Below, in pieces: positions 8,282 to 15,818 of a DNA stretch of 47,742 nucleotides. This DNA is from Oscillospiraceae bacterium. GTDB taxonomy: Bacteria > Bacillota > Clostridia > Oscillospirales > Oscillospiraceae. Location of the stretch: positions 1 to 47,742 of the forward strand of contig JAILFJ010000097.1 in NCBI GenBank assembly GCA_024697625.1. The letters are read 5' to 3'. Position 1 is the first letter of the stretch, and the number at the start of each line of letters is the position of its first letter. The notes below the pieces were generated by a model. It was not told where the DNA came from. It was given only the letters and a program-made list of their open reading frames with translations, and searched no databases. The position numbers and the translations under genes were made by a program.

Positions 8282-8371
8282 TCTGTCGCTGCACACCGAC
8301 AGACCTGCCGTACTCTGTCCCGGCAGTACCAGATTATGGCAGACCTGGAACCACTCCAAATCTGCCATAAT
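8282..8371. repeat. Three consecutive hairpins after the yhcH-like gene
   Basis: Within 90 bases there are three inverted repeats: 8282-8288 with 8297-8303 (7 bp), 8305-8310 with 8321-8326 (6 bp), and 8333-8343 with 8361-8371 (11 bp perfect; the loop holds a further TGGA/TCCA pairing at 8346-8349 and 8355-8358). No T-run follows on the minus strand, so this is not a classical terminator. It sits at the 3' end of the sugar operon and upstream of dus, and could protect mRNA 3' ends or attenuate read-through. Confidence 0.7.
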
Positions 8372-8406
8372 CCTTCCGAACACGGTTTCAAAACCGATGC
8401 TTCTTA

Positions 8407-8868
8407 TTACAGCTTTACCTTGAAGACAATCTTGCGGACCTGGCAGGGCTCGTCGGCCTTCACCTTCACGCGGTGCGCGTCTTCCGGGAAAGCGACCAGA
8501 AACATGCCCGGCTTCATTACGATGGGCTGGAAGTCGGGGTTTATGTCCGTATAGGCATAAAAATCCTTCTCCGGCTTACTCCCGGCCTCGTCCGGCGTCA
8601 GCGTGCAGGTCTCTGCCATGTCCATACGCTCCACGCCTTCCAGCGTCACATGGATGTCCAGATAATCTCTGTGTGCCTCAAAAGGCCGCTTCTCGGCATC
8701 AACGGTCTCGAAGAGGTTCAGCATGGCGTAGAGGTTCCTGTCCTCGATATAGACGGTTTCGTTCCCGACACTGTTCAAAAACTCTTCGTTCAGGTAGTCC
8801 AGGGCCTTGTCCAGCATGGGATGGATGCCTTTGTAATCCGACGCGTCTTTGCACTTTGCTACAATCAT
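8407..8868 (-). CDS. YhcH/YjgK/YiaL family protein
   Basis: A 153-residue cupin-like protein of the family that includes E. coli YiaL, YhcH and the TabA toxin-operon activator. The family hallmark AHRDYLDIHVTLEG (metal-binding histidines) and the C-terminal FPEDAHRVK are present. Homologues sit in sugar-acid operons and are thought to act as sugar isomerases or anomerases, but the activity is not settled. In E. coli yiaL is in the same operon as the TRAP transporter, lyxK and sgbU, as here. The ATG at 8868 follows GGAGGAGA by 6 bases. It is the last gene of the block. Confidence 0.88.
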   Translation of the reverse strand: MIVAKCKDASDYKGIHPMLDKALDYLNEEFLNSVGNETVYIEDRNLYAMLNLFETVDAEKRPFEAHRDYLDIHVTLEGVERMDMAETCTLTPDEAGSKPEKDFYAYTDINPDFQPIVMKPGMFLVAFPEDAHRVKVKADEPCQVRKIVFKVKL

Positions 8869-8908
8869 GGATATCTCCTCCGTTTCGTATTTCACATTCT
8901 GCACAGAT

Positions 8909-8922
8909 CAGCCGACCGGCTG
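8909..8922. repeat. Small hairpin between ulaE and the yhcH-like gene
   Basis: CAGCC and GGCTG pair around a 4-base loop in the 68-base gap. It is short, and is listed because every longer gap in this gene block contains a hairpin. Confidence 0.4.
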
Positions 8923-8936
8923 TCTGCCGTAACCGC

Positions 8937-9773
8937 TTACTGCTCCTGCCGGTCCAGGATCTCCGCAAACCTGGCGCGAACCTCAGCGGGCTTCTCTCCG
9001 CCCGGTTTGTACCAGAATTCCGTCACATAGCGGCGGACTCCCAGCTCCCACGCGGTCCGGATTGCCGCCTCAAAGTTCACGTGTCCCTCTCCGTAGGGGA
9101 TCTCGCGGTAATGTCCCGGGCAGGTTTCCTTCAGATGCAGAGCGACAAGCTGGCCTGCTCCGCACTTCAGATCCTCGATCGGATCCGTCCCGTGCAGGAC
9201 CGCCGCATTGGTGGTATTGCCGATATCGGGATAGATCTTCAGGTAGTTCGAATTCACAAGTCCGACATAGTGCATGGCCTTCTGGACGGTGTTCATAAAC
9301 TCGTTCTCCATCGTCTCAAAGCCCAGCTGAACGCCGGCTGCAGCGGCATGGCGTTCGATTCTCCGGATATTCTCGGTAAAGCGCTGCTCTGTCTCCTCGG
9401 TATGGGGTTCATAGTACACGTCGTAGCCCGGGATCATCATGATCCGCACACCGAGGTCGTCTGCAAGCTCTATGGACCTCTCGGCAATCTCCACCCCGCG
9501 GGCGCAGACATCCGGGTCAGGGTTTCCGAGGGAATACTTTGTCAGGGCGCTGGCGTTCAGCGTCCGGATCGGCATCTCTGTCTCGAAACAGAGGTCCACC
9601 AGTCTGCGCCGCTCTTCTTTTGTGCTGTAGATCCGGTTGATCTTCTCCTCCGTGGCATCAATGCTGATCTCTACGAAGTCGTAGTCGGCCTCCCTCGCCA
9701 TCCGCAGCTTTTCCGCCCATTTAAGCTCCGGCATTGCCTTTTCGTAGAGTCCCAGCGTATACGCGCGATTCAT
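8937..9773 (-). CDS. ulaE: L-ribulose-5-phosphate 3-epimerase (UlaE/SgbU family)
   Basis: Predicted to interconvert L-xylulose 5-phosphate and L-ribulose 5-phosphate in the cytoplasm. This 278-residue xylose-isomerase-like TIM barrel shows the family segments YTLGLYEKAMP, DFVEISIDATEEK, FETMENEFMN (metal glutamate), YPDIGN, LHLKET and YVTEFWYK in the right order; length matches UlaE/SgbU (about 284). The ATG overlaps the TGA of the kinase gene (ATGA), so translation is coupled. With the kinase upstream and araD at 21 kb it completes the route L-xylulose, L-xylulose-5-P, L-ribulose-5-P, D-xylulose-5-P. Confidence 0.9.
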   Translation of the reverse strand: MNRAYTLGLYEKAMPELKWAEKLRMAREADYDFVEISIDATEEKINRIYSTKEERRRLVDLCFETEMPIRTLNASALTKYSLGNPDPDVCARGVEIAERSIELADDLGVRIMMIPGYDVYYEPHTEETEQRFTENIRRIERHAAAAGVQLGFETMENEFMNTVQKAMHYVGLVNSNYLKIYPDIGNTTNAAVLHGTDPIEDLKCGAGQLVALHLKETCPGHYREIPYGEGHVNFEAAIRTAWELGVRRYVTEFWYKPGGEKPAEVRARFAEILDRQEQ

Positions 9774-11314
9774 CTGTTCCCCTCCTCGATCAGCTCCTGC
9801 ATCTCATCCCAGAGTCCGTCCAGGCACCCGATAGCCCTGCAGTACAGGGCAAACTTCCGGTCGTAGACTGCGCTTCGGCCTGGGTCGGGCTCATAGCGCT
9901 GCGAGACCGCCGTCATATTCTCCACTGCCGTCCGCAGGTCCGGATACTCTCCGACCGCGACCGCAGTCGCAATCGCGCAGCCGAGGGCTCCGGTCTCATT
10001 GGCCTCAACGGTTTCCACCGGGAGTTTCATCACATCCGCAAACATCTGAGCCCAGACTGCGGACCGTGCCGCCCCGCCTGCCAGGCGGATGCAGGAAACG
10101 GGCTCTTCCCTGCTGCGTGTCGCCAGCAGCTTCTCCAGATGCCGGCGGTGACAGAAGGCAATGCCCTCATAGACGCTGCGGGCGAGATGCCGACGCGTGT
10201 GATTCAGCGAGAGGCCGATCAGGCAGCCCCTGGCATTGGGATGCTCGTTGGAGGCCATCAGGAAGGGCAGGAACAGGGGCACAAACTCCGTTGCTGCGAT
10301 GCTGTCCACCCATTGGTTCAGCACTTCGTAGATGCTTTCGCCTCTTCCCTCGGCTTCTGCCCGCAGTTCCGGAAGGAGCTCGCGCACAAACCACTCGTTG
10401 TTTCCGGCGGAGGTTGGGCTCGACTCCTCGATGAGATAGTATTCAGGCAGGCAGAACAGCGAATTCATCAGCACGCTGCCGTCTGTTACGGGCTCGCTCC
10501 GCGGGTACTCATTGATGCTCCAGGTCCCGGCGATCATACAGATCCGGCTCGAATCCGTCACCCCTGCCGCAATCGCGCAGGCGTTGATATCGAACATCCC
10601 GCCGATCACCGGCGTCCCCGGCATCAGGCCGCAGTCTCTCGCCGCTTCCTCCGTCACTGCGCCGCAGAGCTCCGTTGCCCGGCAGAGCGGCGGCAGAGCC
10701 GGTTCCATCTCCGTCAGGCCGAAAAGCTTCAGCAGCTCGGGATCATAGTCCCGGGTGCGCAGGTTCATAAGGTTCGCTCCGGAATAGTCCGTGATCTCCG
10801 CCTTCGCCTCTCCGGTCAGGCGGAAGCGGACATAGTCCTTGCACTCGAAGATCCATCGGATGTTCCGGTAGTTCTCCGGTTCGTGGTCTCTGATCCAGGC
10901 CAGCAGAGACACTGCCTGAAACGGCAGGATGTGCTGGAGCGAAAGCGCAAAGACTTTCTCCTCCGTCCCATCCTTCCGCCACATCTCGGGATAGCCCCAG
11001 GCGCGGTTGTCGGTGGAAATGATGCCGTGGCGTACAGGTCTGCCGTCCTTCCCCCAGAGATAAAGGCCCTTGCCGTGTCCGGCGATCCCGACTCCCGCCA
11101 CATCCGCGGGATCGATGCCGGTGTCCTGCAGCACCTTTCTCACACAGGCACAGTTTGCCGCCCACATCTCCTCCATGTCGCGCTCCACATATCCGGGAGC
11201 CGGCGTCAGAGCAGCGGTTGCCATGACTGCTTTGCCGATCTCTTTTCCGCTGCGGTCGAAGACCGCCGCCTTGGTGGCAGTTCCTCCGTTGTCCAGTCCG
11301 ATAAAGTAATGCAT
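9770..11314 (-). CDS. lyxK: FGGY carbohydrate kinase, L-xylulose kinase (LyxK)-like
   Basis: A sugar kinase of 514 residues. The N-terminal ATPase fold starts GLDNGGTATKAAVFD (phosphate 1), with PGYVERDMEEMW, GHGKGLYLW and STDNRAWGYP in the sugar-binding lobe; PVIGGMFDINA, SSPTSAGNNEWF and RLAGGAARSAVW (adenosine motif) are in the C-terminal lobe. The pattern follows E. coli LyxK closely, including the Cys/Asp-rich middle. The favoured substrate is L-xylulose, supported by ulaE just downstream; 3-keto-L-gulonate is possible since LyxK has been linked to it. The start ATG lies 12 bases after the preceding gene. Confidence 0.82.
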   Translation of the reverse strand: MHYFIGLDNGGTATKAAVFDRSGKEIGKAVMATAALTPAPGYVERDMEEMWAANCACVRKVLQDTGIDPADVAGVGIAGHGKGLYLWGKDGRPVRHGIISTDNRAWGYPEMWRKDGTEEKVFALSLQHILPFQAVSLLAWIRDHEPENYRNIRWIFECKDYVRFRLTGEAKAEITDYSGANLMNLRTRDYDPELLKLFGLTEMEPALPPLCRATELCGAVTEEAARDCGLMPGTPVIGGMFDINACAIAAGVTDSSRICMIAGTWSINEYPRSEPVTDGSVLMNSLFCLPEYYLIEESSPTSAGNNEWFVRELLPELRAEAEGRGESIYEVLNQWVDSIAATEFVPLFLPFLMASNEHPNARGCLIGLSLNHTRRHLARSVYEGIAFCHRRHLEKLLATRSREEPVSCIRLAGGAARSAVWAQMFADVMKLPVETVEANETGALGCAIATAVAVGEYPDLRTAVENMTAVSQRYEPDPGRSAVYDRKFALYCRAIGCLDGLWDEMQELIEEGNR

Positions 11315-11326
11315 ATGTCTTATCCC

Positions 11327-12256
11327 TCAGCGTCCGACCTCTGCGCCGGAAAGCTCCCAGCAACGGGTCAGGAACTCGCGGGCGATCTTCTCTTTATGCC
11401 AGAGATTATCACCCCTGTGGCCCAGTACCTCGATGGAGATCCAGAAGCGACGTACGCCCTGCGGCGGATCAAAGGCGGCAGCTCTGCGGATGATCTCCGC
11501 GCCGATCTCCGGTGTCAGGAATCCTTCGGTTTTCCAGTCCGGCGCTTCGGCAGGATCCATGTGCAGATCACCGAAGCAGGGATGACCGGGATCGCTGATG
11601 CAATCACAGAGGTGGATCTGGCTCAGCCAGGGCGCAGCCATCTCCAGGGTATTGAAGATCCCAAGTCCGCCCAGCTGCTCATGGGCACTGTCCCAGTGCA
11701 GGAACAGATTCGGGTGTTTCGCATGCAGAGGGGCGAACCACTCCACCACTTCATCCATCGGGCCGATCAGCGCCTTTTTGTGGGCGTAACGGTCCAGCGG
11801 CTCGATGCTGCAGAGCATGCCGAGAGAGGCCGCGTAATCCGCAATCTGTTCCAGCGTGTCCGCCTGGGCCGCCATGGCCTCGTCGTGCAGCGCATCCCCG
11901 GGATAGGGGCCGCTGGGCACGCCAAAGGTCATATAACCGCTCTCCGCCGCGTAGTCCGCGTGCATTTTGAGAAAGTCCACAACCTCGCTGCGGCGCCTGT
12001 CATCCAGGTCGCAGAGGGACATATGCCGCTCGTTCAGAAACGGAGCTACAAAGGTAATCGCCGTCAGACCGTTGTCTTCCAGAATCTTTCGCAGGGTGGC
12101 GCGATGCTCCCTGGTCGGGAAGGTCGGGATCTCCACATTGCGGTAAAAGTCCTTCTTGATCACGCTCTCCAGCACCTGCAGCAGCCGCTTCTCGTCGTGG
12201 AGGTAGGGCATGAACATCTCAAGGATATGTGCCGAGGGATAGATCTTCTGAGGCAT
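11327..12256 (-). CDS. Sugar phosphate isomerase/epimerase-like TIM-barrel protein
   Basis: A 309-residue AP-endonuclease-2/xylose-isomerase-like protein. Recognisable metal-site elements are GLTAITFVAPF, CSIEPLDRYAHKK (metal glutamate), LHWDSAHEQL, SQIHLCDC and SIEVLGHRGD (C-terminal glutamate). Such proteins isomerise or epimerise ketoses or inositol-type substrates; the exact one is not visible. It lies between the zinc dehydrogenase and the L-xylulose-type kinase, so it could deliver the keto-sugar that the kinase phosphorylates. The ATG follows AGGAGGAAAC. Confidence 0.72.
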   Translation of the reverse strand: MPQKIYPSAHILEMFMPYLHDEKRLLQVLESVIKKDFYRNVEIPTFPTREHRATLRKILEDNGLTAITFVAPFLNERHMSLCDLDDRRRSEVVDFLKMHADYAAESGYMTFGVPSGPYPGDALHDEAMAAQADTLEQIADYAASLGMLCSIEPLDRYAHKKALIGPMDEVVEWFAPLHAKHPNLFLHWDSAHEQLGGLGIFNTLEMAAPWLSQIHLCDCISDPGHPCFGDLHMDPAEAPDWKTEGFLTPEIGAEIIRRAAAFDPPQGVRRFWISIEVLGHRGDNLWHKEKIAREFLTRCWELSGAEVGR

Positions 12257-12282
12257 GGTAGTTTCCTCCTGATACTCTGTAG

Positions 12283-12325
12283 CAGAACCGGGGCGGTTAG
12301 GAGCGCCGCCCCGGTTCTGTTTTTT
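12283..12325. repeat. 14-bp perfect GC-rich hairpin between dehydrogenase and isomerase genes
   Basis: CAGAACCGGGGCGG at 12283-12296 pairs perfectly with CCGCCCCGGTTCTG at 12306-12319 around a 9-base loop. The T-run (12320-12325) is on the plus strand, opposite to the genes; read in the gene direction the hairpin is preceded by six A and followed by no T-run. It therefore looks like a terminator for plus-strand transcription, and like a processing or stability element for the operon. Confidence 0.8.
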
Positions 12326-12353
12326 GTTTCTGCCGGGAGCTTCTGACCTCGGG

Positions 12354-13385
12354 TCAGACCTTCTGGCAGTCGATGATGATCTTGCAGAGGTTATCGCCGT
12401 TGATCATCATGTTGATGGCCTTGTCAATGTCGCTGAGGGGAAGAATGTCGCTGACCATACGGTCCAGATGCAGCTTGCGCCAGTTCTCTTCGACAAAGCG
12501 GACGCCGCCCTCAAAGTCCTCCTGCGAATACAGGCGGTTGCCGATGAGGGTGATCTCTTTGAAGGAGACCTTGCCGATGATGAACTCATACTTGTCGCCG
12601 GAGAGGTTCAGACTCATCATCTTGCCGCCGCAGCGGGTAAGATCCGGCATCTGAAGCGTTGCGGACTTGGCTCCGGAGGTATCGTAAACCATGTCAAAAC
12701 CGCCACCGCCGGTAACCTCGCGCATAAGGTCCATCGGGTCGGTCTCCGTCGGGTTGATGGTCTCGATGCCCATGGACTCCACGAACTGACGCCGGGGCTC
12801 GTTCACCTCGGAGACGATAACCCGTCCCGCGCCGTAGGCCTTTGCGAAGATGGCAATATACAGACCGACGGCCGCGCCGCCGGAGATAAACACCGTGTCG
12901 CCCTTCTGGAGCTGGCTGCGGACCATGACATGATAGCCAACCGCAAAGGGCTCGCCAAGGATGGCAACCTCATCGGGGAAGTCGTCCGGAATGGCAACCA
13001 GCTTCTCCACACCGACCTTGGTATACTCGGCGAAGCCGCCGTCCCTGTGAATGCCGAGGAGCTCCAGGTTCTCGCATACATGGCCGAGGCCGCGTTTGCA
13101 GGCGGAGCAGTGACCGCAGGAGACGACCGGGTTCATCAGGACTCTCTGTCCAAGATGGAAGGGCCCTTCATAACCCTCCGGCAGGCTCTCGATGGTGCCG
13201 AGAATCTCATGGCAGAGCACGCGGGGAATTGTCGCGGTCATGTGCTTGTGCCGATAGACCACCATGTCCGAGCCGCAGACGCCGCCGTAACGGACCTTGA
13301 TCAGCGCTTCGTCCGGGCCGGGAACCGGCATGGGGACATCGGTGAGTTCAAGCTGGAACCAGTCTTTTAAAACAGCTGCTTTCAT
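12354..13385 (-). CDS. Zinc-dependent alcohol/polyol dehydrogenase (MDR family)
   Basis: A 343-residue NAD(P)-dependent medium-chain dehydrogenase for a polyol or aldonate in the cytoplasm. Catalytic zinc ligands lie in GGVCGSDM (Cys), LCHEILG (His/Glu) and GEPFAVG (Glu); the structural zinc site is CGHCSACKRGLGHVC. The Rossmann fold has ISGGAAVGLYIA. Start chosen at MKAAVLKDW, the family start; 58 extra upstream residues would run into the next gene. Relatives oxidise sorbitol, L-gulonate, L-galactonate or pentitols. Feeding L-xylulose or a keto-aldonate to the neighbouring isomerase and kinase is the likely job; the substrate is not decided. Confidence 0.82.
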   Translation of the reverse strand: MKAAVLKDWFQLELTDVPMPVPGPDEALIKVRYGGVCGSDMVVYRHKHMTATIPRVLCHEILGTIESLPEGYEGPFHLGQRVLMNPVVSCGHCSACKRGLGHVCENLELLGIHRDGGFAEYTKVGVEKLVAIPDDFPDEVAILGEPFAVGYHVMVRSQLQKGDTVFISGGAAVGLYIAIFAKAYGAGRVIVSEVNEPRRQFVESMGIETINPTETDPMDLMREVTGGGGFDMVYDTSGAKSATLQMPDLTRCGGKMMSLNLSGDKYEFIIGKVSFKEITLIGNRLYSQEDFEGGVRFVEENWRKLHLDRMVSDILPLSDIDKAINMMINGDNLCKIIIDCQKV

Positions 13386-13419
13386 ACGTTCATTTGCCTT
13401 CTTTCTGATCATCTGGAAA

Positions 13420-13465
13420 TGTCTCTCCCGCCTTTCCGGCAGGATGCCATGCGGCGGAAGAGACA
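13420..13465. repeat. Hairpin between reductase and dehydrogenase genes
   Basis: TGTCTCT (13420-13426) pairs with AGAGACA (13459-13465) and, after a single mismatch, CCGCC (13428-13432) pairs with GGCGG (13453-13457). A T-run (TTTTT) follows only on the plus strand. It is the same arrangement as the hairpin at 12283. Confidence 0.65.
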
Positions 13466-13482
13466 CGGTTTTTACATATTGC

Positions 13483-14280
13483 TCAAGGCTGCCTGCCGAT
13501 GTAGGCGAGGATGCCGCCATCGACATAGAGGATATGCCCATTGACGAAGTTGGACGCATCGGAGGCCAGGAACAGTGCCGGTCCCATCAGATCCTCCGTA
13601 GTGCCCCAGCGGGCGGCCGGCGTCTTTGCGACGATGTACTGGTCAAAGGGATGACGGCTGCCGTCCGGCTGACGCTCGCGCAGGGGCGCGGTCTGCGGGG
13701 TGGCGATATAGCCGGGTCCGATGCCGTTGCACTGGATGTTGTACTCGCCGTACTCGGAGCAGATATTGCGGGTCAGCATCTTGAGACCGCCCTTGGCCGC
13801 CGCGTAGGCGGAGACGGTCTCGCGGCCCAGCTCGGACATCATGGAGCAGATGTTGATGATCTTGCCGTGGCCCTTCTTGATCATGCCGGGGATAACGGCC
13901 TTGGAAACGATGAAGGGCGCGTTCAGGTCAATGTCGACGACCTGACGGAAGTCCTCGGCGCTCATCTCGATCATGGGGATGCGCTTGATGATGCCCGCGT
14001 TGTTGACAAGGATATCGATAACGCCGACTTCCTCTTCGATCTTCGCGACCATTTCCTTCACTTCGTCTTCCTTGGTGACGTCGCAGTAATAGCCGTGGGC
14101 GTCAATGCCCTTCTCGGCATAGGCCTTCATGGCGGCCTCCATGTGATGCTCGCCGCGGCAGTTAAAGCAGATCTTCGCGCCGGCGGCGGCATAGGCCTCG
14201 GCGATGGCAAAACCGATGCCGTAGGCGGCGCCGGTGATCAGGGCTACCTTTCCCTCCAGGGAGAATGCTTTCATATCCAT
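13483..14280 (-). CDS. SDR reductase: gluconate 5-dehydrogenase / KduD family
   Basis: A short-chain dehydrogenase (265 aa) acting on a keto-sugar acid with NAD(P)H. The cofactor motif is TGAAYGIG, followed by NNAGI, the catalytic Ser in ICSMMSELG and Tyr/Lys in SAYAAAKGG; the C-terminal NGHILYVDGGILAYIG is typical of enzymes annotated as gluconate 5-dehydrogenase. Next to eda and kduI the most sensible reaction is the KduD step, 2,5-diketo-3-deoxygluconate to 2-keto-3-deoxygluconate, but D-gluconate/5-ketogluconate oxidoreduction is equally compatible. GAGGAAG precedes the ATG. Confidence 0.85.
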   Translation of the reverse strand: MDMKAFSLEGKVALITGAAYGIGFAIAEAYAAAGAKICFNCRGEHHMEAAMKAYAEKGIDAHGYYCDVTKEDEVKEMVAKIEEEVGVIDILVNNAGIIKRIPMIEMSAEDFRQVVDIDLNAPFIVSKAVIPGMIKKGHGKIINICSMMSELGRETVSAYAAAKGGLKMLTRNICSEYGEYNIQCNGIGPGYIATPQTAPLRERQPDGSRHPFDQYIVAKTPAARWGTTEDLMGPALFLASDASNFVNGHILYVDGGILAYIGRQP

Positions 14281-14314
14281 GTGAATCTTCCTCTTTTCTG
14301 TCTGTTATTTATTA

Positions 14315-14334
14315 TCCCGTCCCGCAGGGCGGGA
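14315..14334. repeat. Short GC-rich hairpin between eda and the reductase gene
   Basis: TCCCG pairs with CGGGA and, after one bulged T, CCC with GGG around a 3-base loop. It is within the 75-base gap between eda and the reductase gene; there is no T-run on the gene strand. Confidence 0.55.
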
Positions 14335-14355
14335 GCGCTGTTTGGCTGTGTTCCG

Positions 14356-14994
14356 TCAGCCTTCTCTCGCGGCCAGGAGGATCTTGCGTGCCTCGGCGCA
14401 GAGCTCGGTGATCTTGTCAAAGTTGCCGGCGTTGATCTCCTTCTTGGGCACGGTCCAGCTGCCGCCGACCGCGTGAATCATCGGGGCGGTGATAAACTCG
14501 GCAAGGTTGTCGTTGTTGACGCCGCCGGTGGGGATGAACTTCAGGCCGACAAAGGGGCCGGAAAGCGCCTTCAGGGCCTTCAGCCCGCCATAGACATTGG
14601 CCGGGAAGAACTTGACAACCTTCAGGTCGTGCTTTTTCGCCATCATGATCTCGGTGGGGGTGACACAGCCGGGTGTGACCGGAATGTTGTTCTCCACGCA
14701 CCAGGCCACGGTCTCTTCGTCATAGCCGGGAGAGACGATGAACTTTGCCCCGCACTCCACAGCTAGCTTGCACTGCTCCAGGTTGATGACGGTACCGGCG
14801 CCGACGATCATCTCGGGAACCTCCGCCGCAACAGCGCGGATGGAATCTGCCGCTGCCGCAGTGCGGAAGGTGATCTCCATGACATCGATGCCGCCCGCGA
14901 TCATCGCGCGCGCGGTGGGGACGGCGTCCTCGGCCTTGTCCAGTACGACGACCGGGACAACGCCCGCCGCGGCCATTCTGCTTAATACATCCAT
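14356..14994 (-). CDS. eda: KDPG/KHG aldolase
   Basis: Class I aldolase (212 aa) that splits 2-keto-3-deoxy-6-phosphogluconate into pyruvate and glyceraldehyde 3-phosphate. The barrel shows MEITFRT (catalytic glutamate), VGAGTV, SPGYDE, TPGCVTPTEI, the Schiff-base lysine in KFFPANVYGG, and TGGV near the phosphate site. The ATG at 14994 has AAAGGAG 10 bases upstream; an in-frame GTG at 15003 is too close to that site. It begins the downstream half of the sugar-acid block and provides the last step of the KduI/KduD route; no KDG kinase is in the window to make its substrate. Confidence 0.92.
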   Translation of the reverse strand: MDVLSRMAAAGVVPVVVLDKAEDAVPTARAMIAGGIDVMEITFRTAAAADSIRAVAAEVPEMIVGAGTVINLEQCKLAVECGAKFIVSPGYDEETVAWCVENNIPVTPGCVTPTEIMMAKKHDLKVVKFFPANVYGGLKALKALSGPFVGLKFIPTGGVNNDNLAEFITAPMIHAVGGSWTVPKKEINAGNFDKITELCAEARKILLAAREG

Positions 14995-15024
14995 GATATA
15001 CACACTCCTTTTTTTGATACAAAC

Positions 15025-15052
15025 TTGATCTTTAAGCGGTTTCTGCTATAAT
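15025..15052 (+). promoter_or_regulatory. Promoter of the plus-strand 226-aa gene
   Basis: TTGATC, a 16-base spacer and TATAAT lie 22 bases before the ATG at 15074. A sequence resembling the operator at 19821 (AAACCGCTTA read on the minus strand) lies inside the spacer, which hints at control by the same LacI protein; this is weak. The divergent eda gene must start in the same 70 bases, so the two promoters probably overlap. Confidence 0.65.
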
Positions 15053-15073
15053 ACTCGCAAATGAGGTGCGCCA

Positions 15074-15754
15074 ATGAACAATTATGAAAACTGTCTGAAG
15101 CGGATCCTGGAGCTCTACCAGGACCCTGCGATCCGTGAGCGGAAGTATTATCCGGATTTTCGCCGGAGCTGGGATTCCCTGCTGCAAAAAGCTGCGCTCA
15201 GCGACGAACTCTATTTTCCCATCGATTCCGACTCGGTCCTCACGGTACACTCGGATTACGGCGGTCTGGAGTTTGACTTTCACTTTGACCAGATCAAGAT
15301 GGCCGACTGGTACTATCAGGAGGTAAAACGCGGCAAACGTGTAGTTTTTATGCCGAAGCGGGTCAGCCGTTCCCGGAGCGGTACGCTGAGCTTCCACGAC
15401 TCTCCCTGTCACTATGACCCGAGTCTGCCGGAAGCTTCCCTGGAGGAGCGGGACAGAAACATCATGGCAGCCGCCATGCCGGGACTCCCGCCGGAGCTTT
15501 GGATCGTCTATGGAAACAAGTGGGTGGAGAAGAAACTCAGTCCCCTTCTCCAGCGTTCACTGTCACTGTTCCTGATCCAGACCGACTACGTCCCTGCCTT
15601 CCTCGCCGCTCCGTTTGAGGTCTGCCTTTATCTCTTCCTGATGGATTACTGCATTATCAAGGCAGACTATCAGAAAGTGAAGGATGAGGACCTCCGGAAC
15701 TTCCTGCATATCTTCCGCCCCTCACCGATGTTGCTCATCAAGAAGCTTCTGTAA
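15074..15754 (+). CDS. Protein of unknown function embedded in the sugar-acid block
   Basis: A 226-residue protein I do not recognise. It has no signal peptide and no clear membrane segment, though a hydrophobic patch (FEVCLYLFLMDYCII) lies near residue 185. The N-terminal half is rich in charged and aromatic residues (ERKYYPDFRRSWD, GGLEFDFHFDQIKMADWYYQ). The composition suggests a compact cytoplasmic protein. GAGGTG precedes the ATG by 5 bases and a good promoter is upstream. It is the only plus-strand gene in a 13-kb minus-strand block, between eda (divergent) and kduI (convergent). Coding is supported by the promoter, ribosome site and codon pattern. Confidence 0.75.
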   Translation: MNNYENCLKRILELYQDPAIRERKYYPDFRRSWDSLLQKAALSDELYFPIDSDSVLTVHSDYGGLEFDFHFDQIKMADWYYQEVKRGKRVVFMPKRVSRSRSGTLSFHDSPCHYDPSLPEASLEERDRNIMAAAMPGLPPELWIVYGNKWVEKKLSPLLQRSLSLFLIQTDYVPAFLAAPFEVCLYLFLMDYCIIKADYQKVKDEDLRNFLHIFRPSPMLLIKKLL

Positions 15755-15818
15755 ACCGGGCCCTGTATCGGCCGGCATGCATCTGTCGGTGCGGATTCTC
15801 TGGGACGCGCTGTGCTTC

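Noticed and set aside
9734-12346. A plus-strand open frame of 870 codons opposite ulaE, the kinase and the isomerase
   Set aside because: It is antisense to three well-supported genes in codon phase, has no ribosome site and reads as low-complexity His/Arg/Gln-rich sequence.
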